DNA of 53,790 nucleotides, from assembly GCA_018262975.1 (NCBI GenBank), contig JADFDG010000006.1, positions 145,137 through 198,926 on the forward strand, given 5' to 3'. Below the pieces are notes generated by a model. The model did no database searches and was not told the origin of the DNA. It was given only the letters and a program-made list of their open reading frames with translations. Shown here one piece after another: positions 53,049 through 53,790 of the stretch. Made by a program: the position numbers and the translations under genes. The DNA comes from Gammaproteobacteria bacterium. GTDB taxonomy: Bacteria; Pseudomonadota; Gammaproteobacteria; Pseudomonadales; JADFDG01. Each line of letters opens with the position of its first letter. Position 1 is the stretch's first letter.

Positions 53049-53080
53049 ATAAAAAGGCCCGCGGAAGCGGGCCTTTTTAT
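53049..53080 (+). terminator. Intrinsic terminator of acnB
   Basis: ATAAAAAGGCCCGC-ggaa-GCGGGCCTTTTTAT. Symmetric A and T runs make it work in both directions. Confidence 0.92.
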
Positions 53081-53097
53081 TTCATGGAAGACTGAGC

Positions 53098-53790
53098 TGT
53101 TGACGCCCACCGAAAATTGACCCACTTCCCGGGGTAATGCTCGCCCAAAACTGACCCACCCCCAAGGCTACCCTTGCGCATTTTTTGAGCAGGGGCGGAT
53201 GGAGTGATCAGTGTGAGCATGTTGGCCAAGATCAGGCGGATGCATTTCCGCGACGGGCTGTCGGTGCGGGAGATCAGCCGCAAGACGGGGCTGGCCCGGA
53301 ACACGGTTCGGCAGTGGCTGCGGCAGCCCCAGGTGGTGGAGCCGCGGTACCCGGCGAGGACCGGCCCCAGCGTCCTTAACCCCTATCAGGAGCAACTCGA
53401 GACCTGGCTGCGCACGGACAGCCACCGGCCGAAGCGCGACCGGCGCACGGCCCGGGTGCTGTACCAGTTACTGCAGGCGCAGGGTTACCCGGGCAGTTAC
53501 CAGCGGGTGACCGAGTTCGTGCGGCGCTGGCGGGCGGCCGGCGGGGCGGAGCCGACGCGACCGGCATTCGTGCCGATGCTGTTTCCGCCGGGCGATGCGT
53601 TCCAGTTCGACTGGAGCTGCGAGTACGCCACGATTGCCGGGATCCGGCGTCGGCTGGAGGTGGCGCACATCAAGCTGGCGCACAGCCGGGCATTCCTGCT
53701 GGTGGCGTACCCGTCGCAGGCGCACGAGATGCTGTTCGATGCGCATGCCCGTGGCTTTGCCGCCTTCGGCGGGGTAGCCCGTCGCGGCGT
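53098..53790 (+). mobile_element. Left end of an IS21-family insertion sequence (cut by the window edge)
   Basis: The left end begins TGTTGACGCCCACCGAAAAT. Two internal terminal repeats follow, AAAATTGACCCAC (53113-53125) and AAAACTGACCCAC (53147-53159), 34 bp apart, the multiple end repeats typical of IS21. The istA transposase gene starts at 53213. The element lies 18 bp after the acnB terminator. The right end, the istB gene and the target duplication lie outside the window. Confidence 0.88.
53213..53790 (+). CDS. istA: IS21-family transposase IstA, N-terminal part
   Basis: The frame from GTG at 53213 (GGAG 6 nt upstream; an in-frame GTG at 53204 and ATG at 53219 are alternatives) stays open to the window end, giving 192 residues. 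It has the N-terminal helix-turn-helix RDGLSVREISRKTGLARNTV (residues 14-33) that binds the terminal repeats, a basic linker (HRPKRDRRTARVLYQLL) and the first catalytic aspartate of the DDE domain at FQFDWSCEYA (Asp133). The other two catalytic residues are beyond the edge, so intactness cannot be judged. Confidence 0.9.
   Translation, partial: MSMLAKIRRMHFRDGLSVREISRKTGLARNTVRQWLRQPQVVEPRYPARTGPSVLNPYQEQLETWLRTDSHRPKRDRRTARVLYQLLQAQGYPGSYQRVTEFVRRWRAAGGAEPTRPAFVPMLFPPGDAFQFDWSCEYATIAGIRRRLEVAHIKLAHSRAFLLVAYPSQAHEMLFDAHARGFAAFGGVARRG

Overview
This window reads as the chromosome of a high-GC free-living gammaproteobacterium. Codon third positions are strongly GC-biased, and almost every gene has a clear Pseudomonas- or Xanthomonas-like counterpart. 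The gene order is the best taxonomic clue. The run acnB ... lpxH-ppiB / glnS / folD / tRNAs / tig-clpP-clpX-lon-hupB-tRNA-ppiD / fabI / yejFEBA / mltD / gloB-methyltransferase-rnhA-dnaQ / fimL-nudC / sohB-acuI / DUF934-cysI / metH / nfuA matches, as I recall it, the order of P. aeruginosa PA1787 to PA1847. The GTAG-headed REP elements are of the sort common in Xanthomonadales and Pseudomonas. I cannot name the genus.

Layout. From 0 to 8.6 kb there is a broken gene end, DAHP synthase, NfuA, B12-dependent methionine synthase, a tiny membrane protein and a sulfite reductase pair. From 8.6 to 17.7 kb there are acuI/sohB, a histidine phosphatase, nudC/fimL and the dnaQ-rnhA-methyltransferase/gloB block. 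From 17.7 to 25.1 kb lie mltD and the yejABEF peptide transporter. From 25.2 to 34.9 kb come fabI and the proteostasis run ppiD-hupB-lon-clpX-clpP-tig. Both lon and clpP are preceded by good sigma-32 heat-shock promoter candidates. From 35.0 to 40.2 kb there are tRNA-His/Arg/Pro, folD, glnS, two cyclophilins and lpxH.

The accessory part is 40.2 to 50.3 kb. It holds an exported DUF2236 oxygenase-like protein with an exported FMN-binding protein, a three-gene unit of an exported helical protein plus two paralogous membrane diguanylate cyclases behind an operator-like palindrome, miaE, an LpxL-type acyltransferase, an AlkB alkane hydroxylase and a TauE/SafE exporter. The exporter gene is bracketed by two inverted copies of a structured element of about 132 bp. 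Its two internal blocks are nearly invariant, while its long arms differ between copies but stay self-complementary within each copy. This is the least explained signal in the window. acnB follows, and the right edge runs into the left end of an IS21-family insertion sequence.

Most of the window is conserved housekeeping DNA. No CRISPR array, phage or recognisable defence system is visible.
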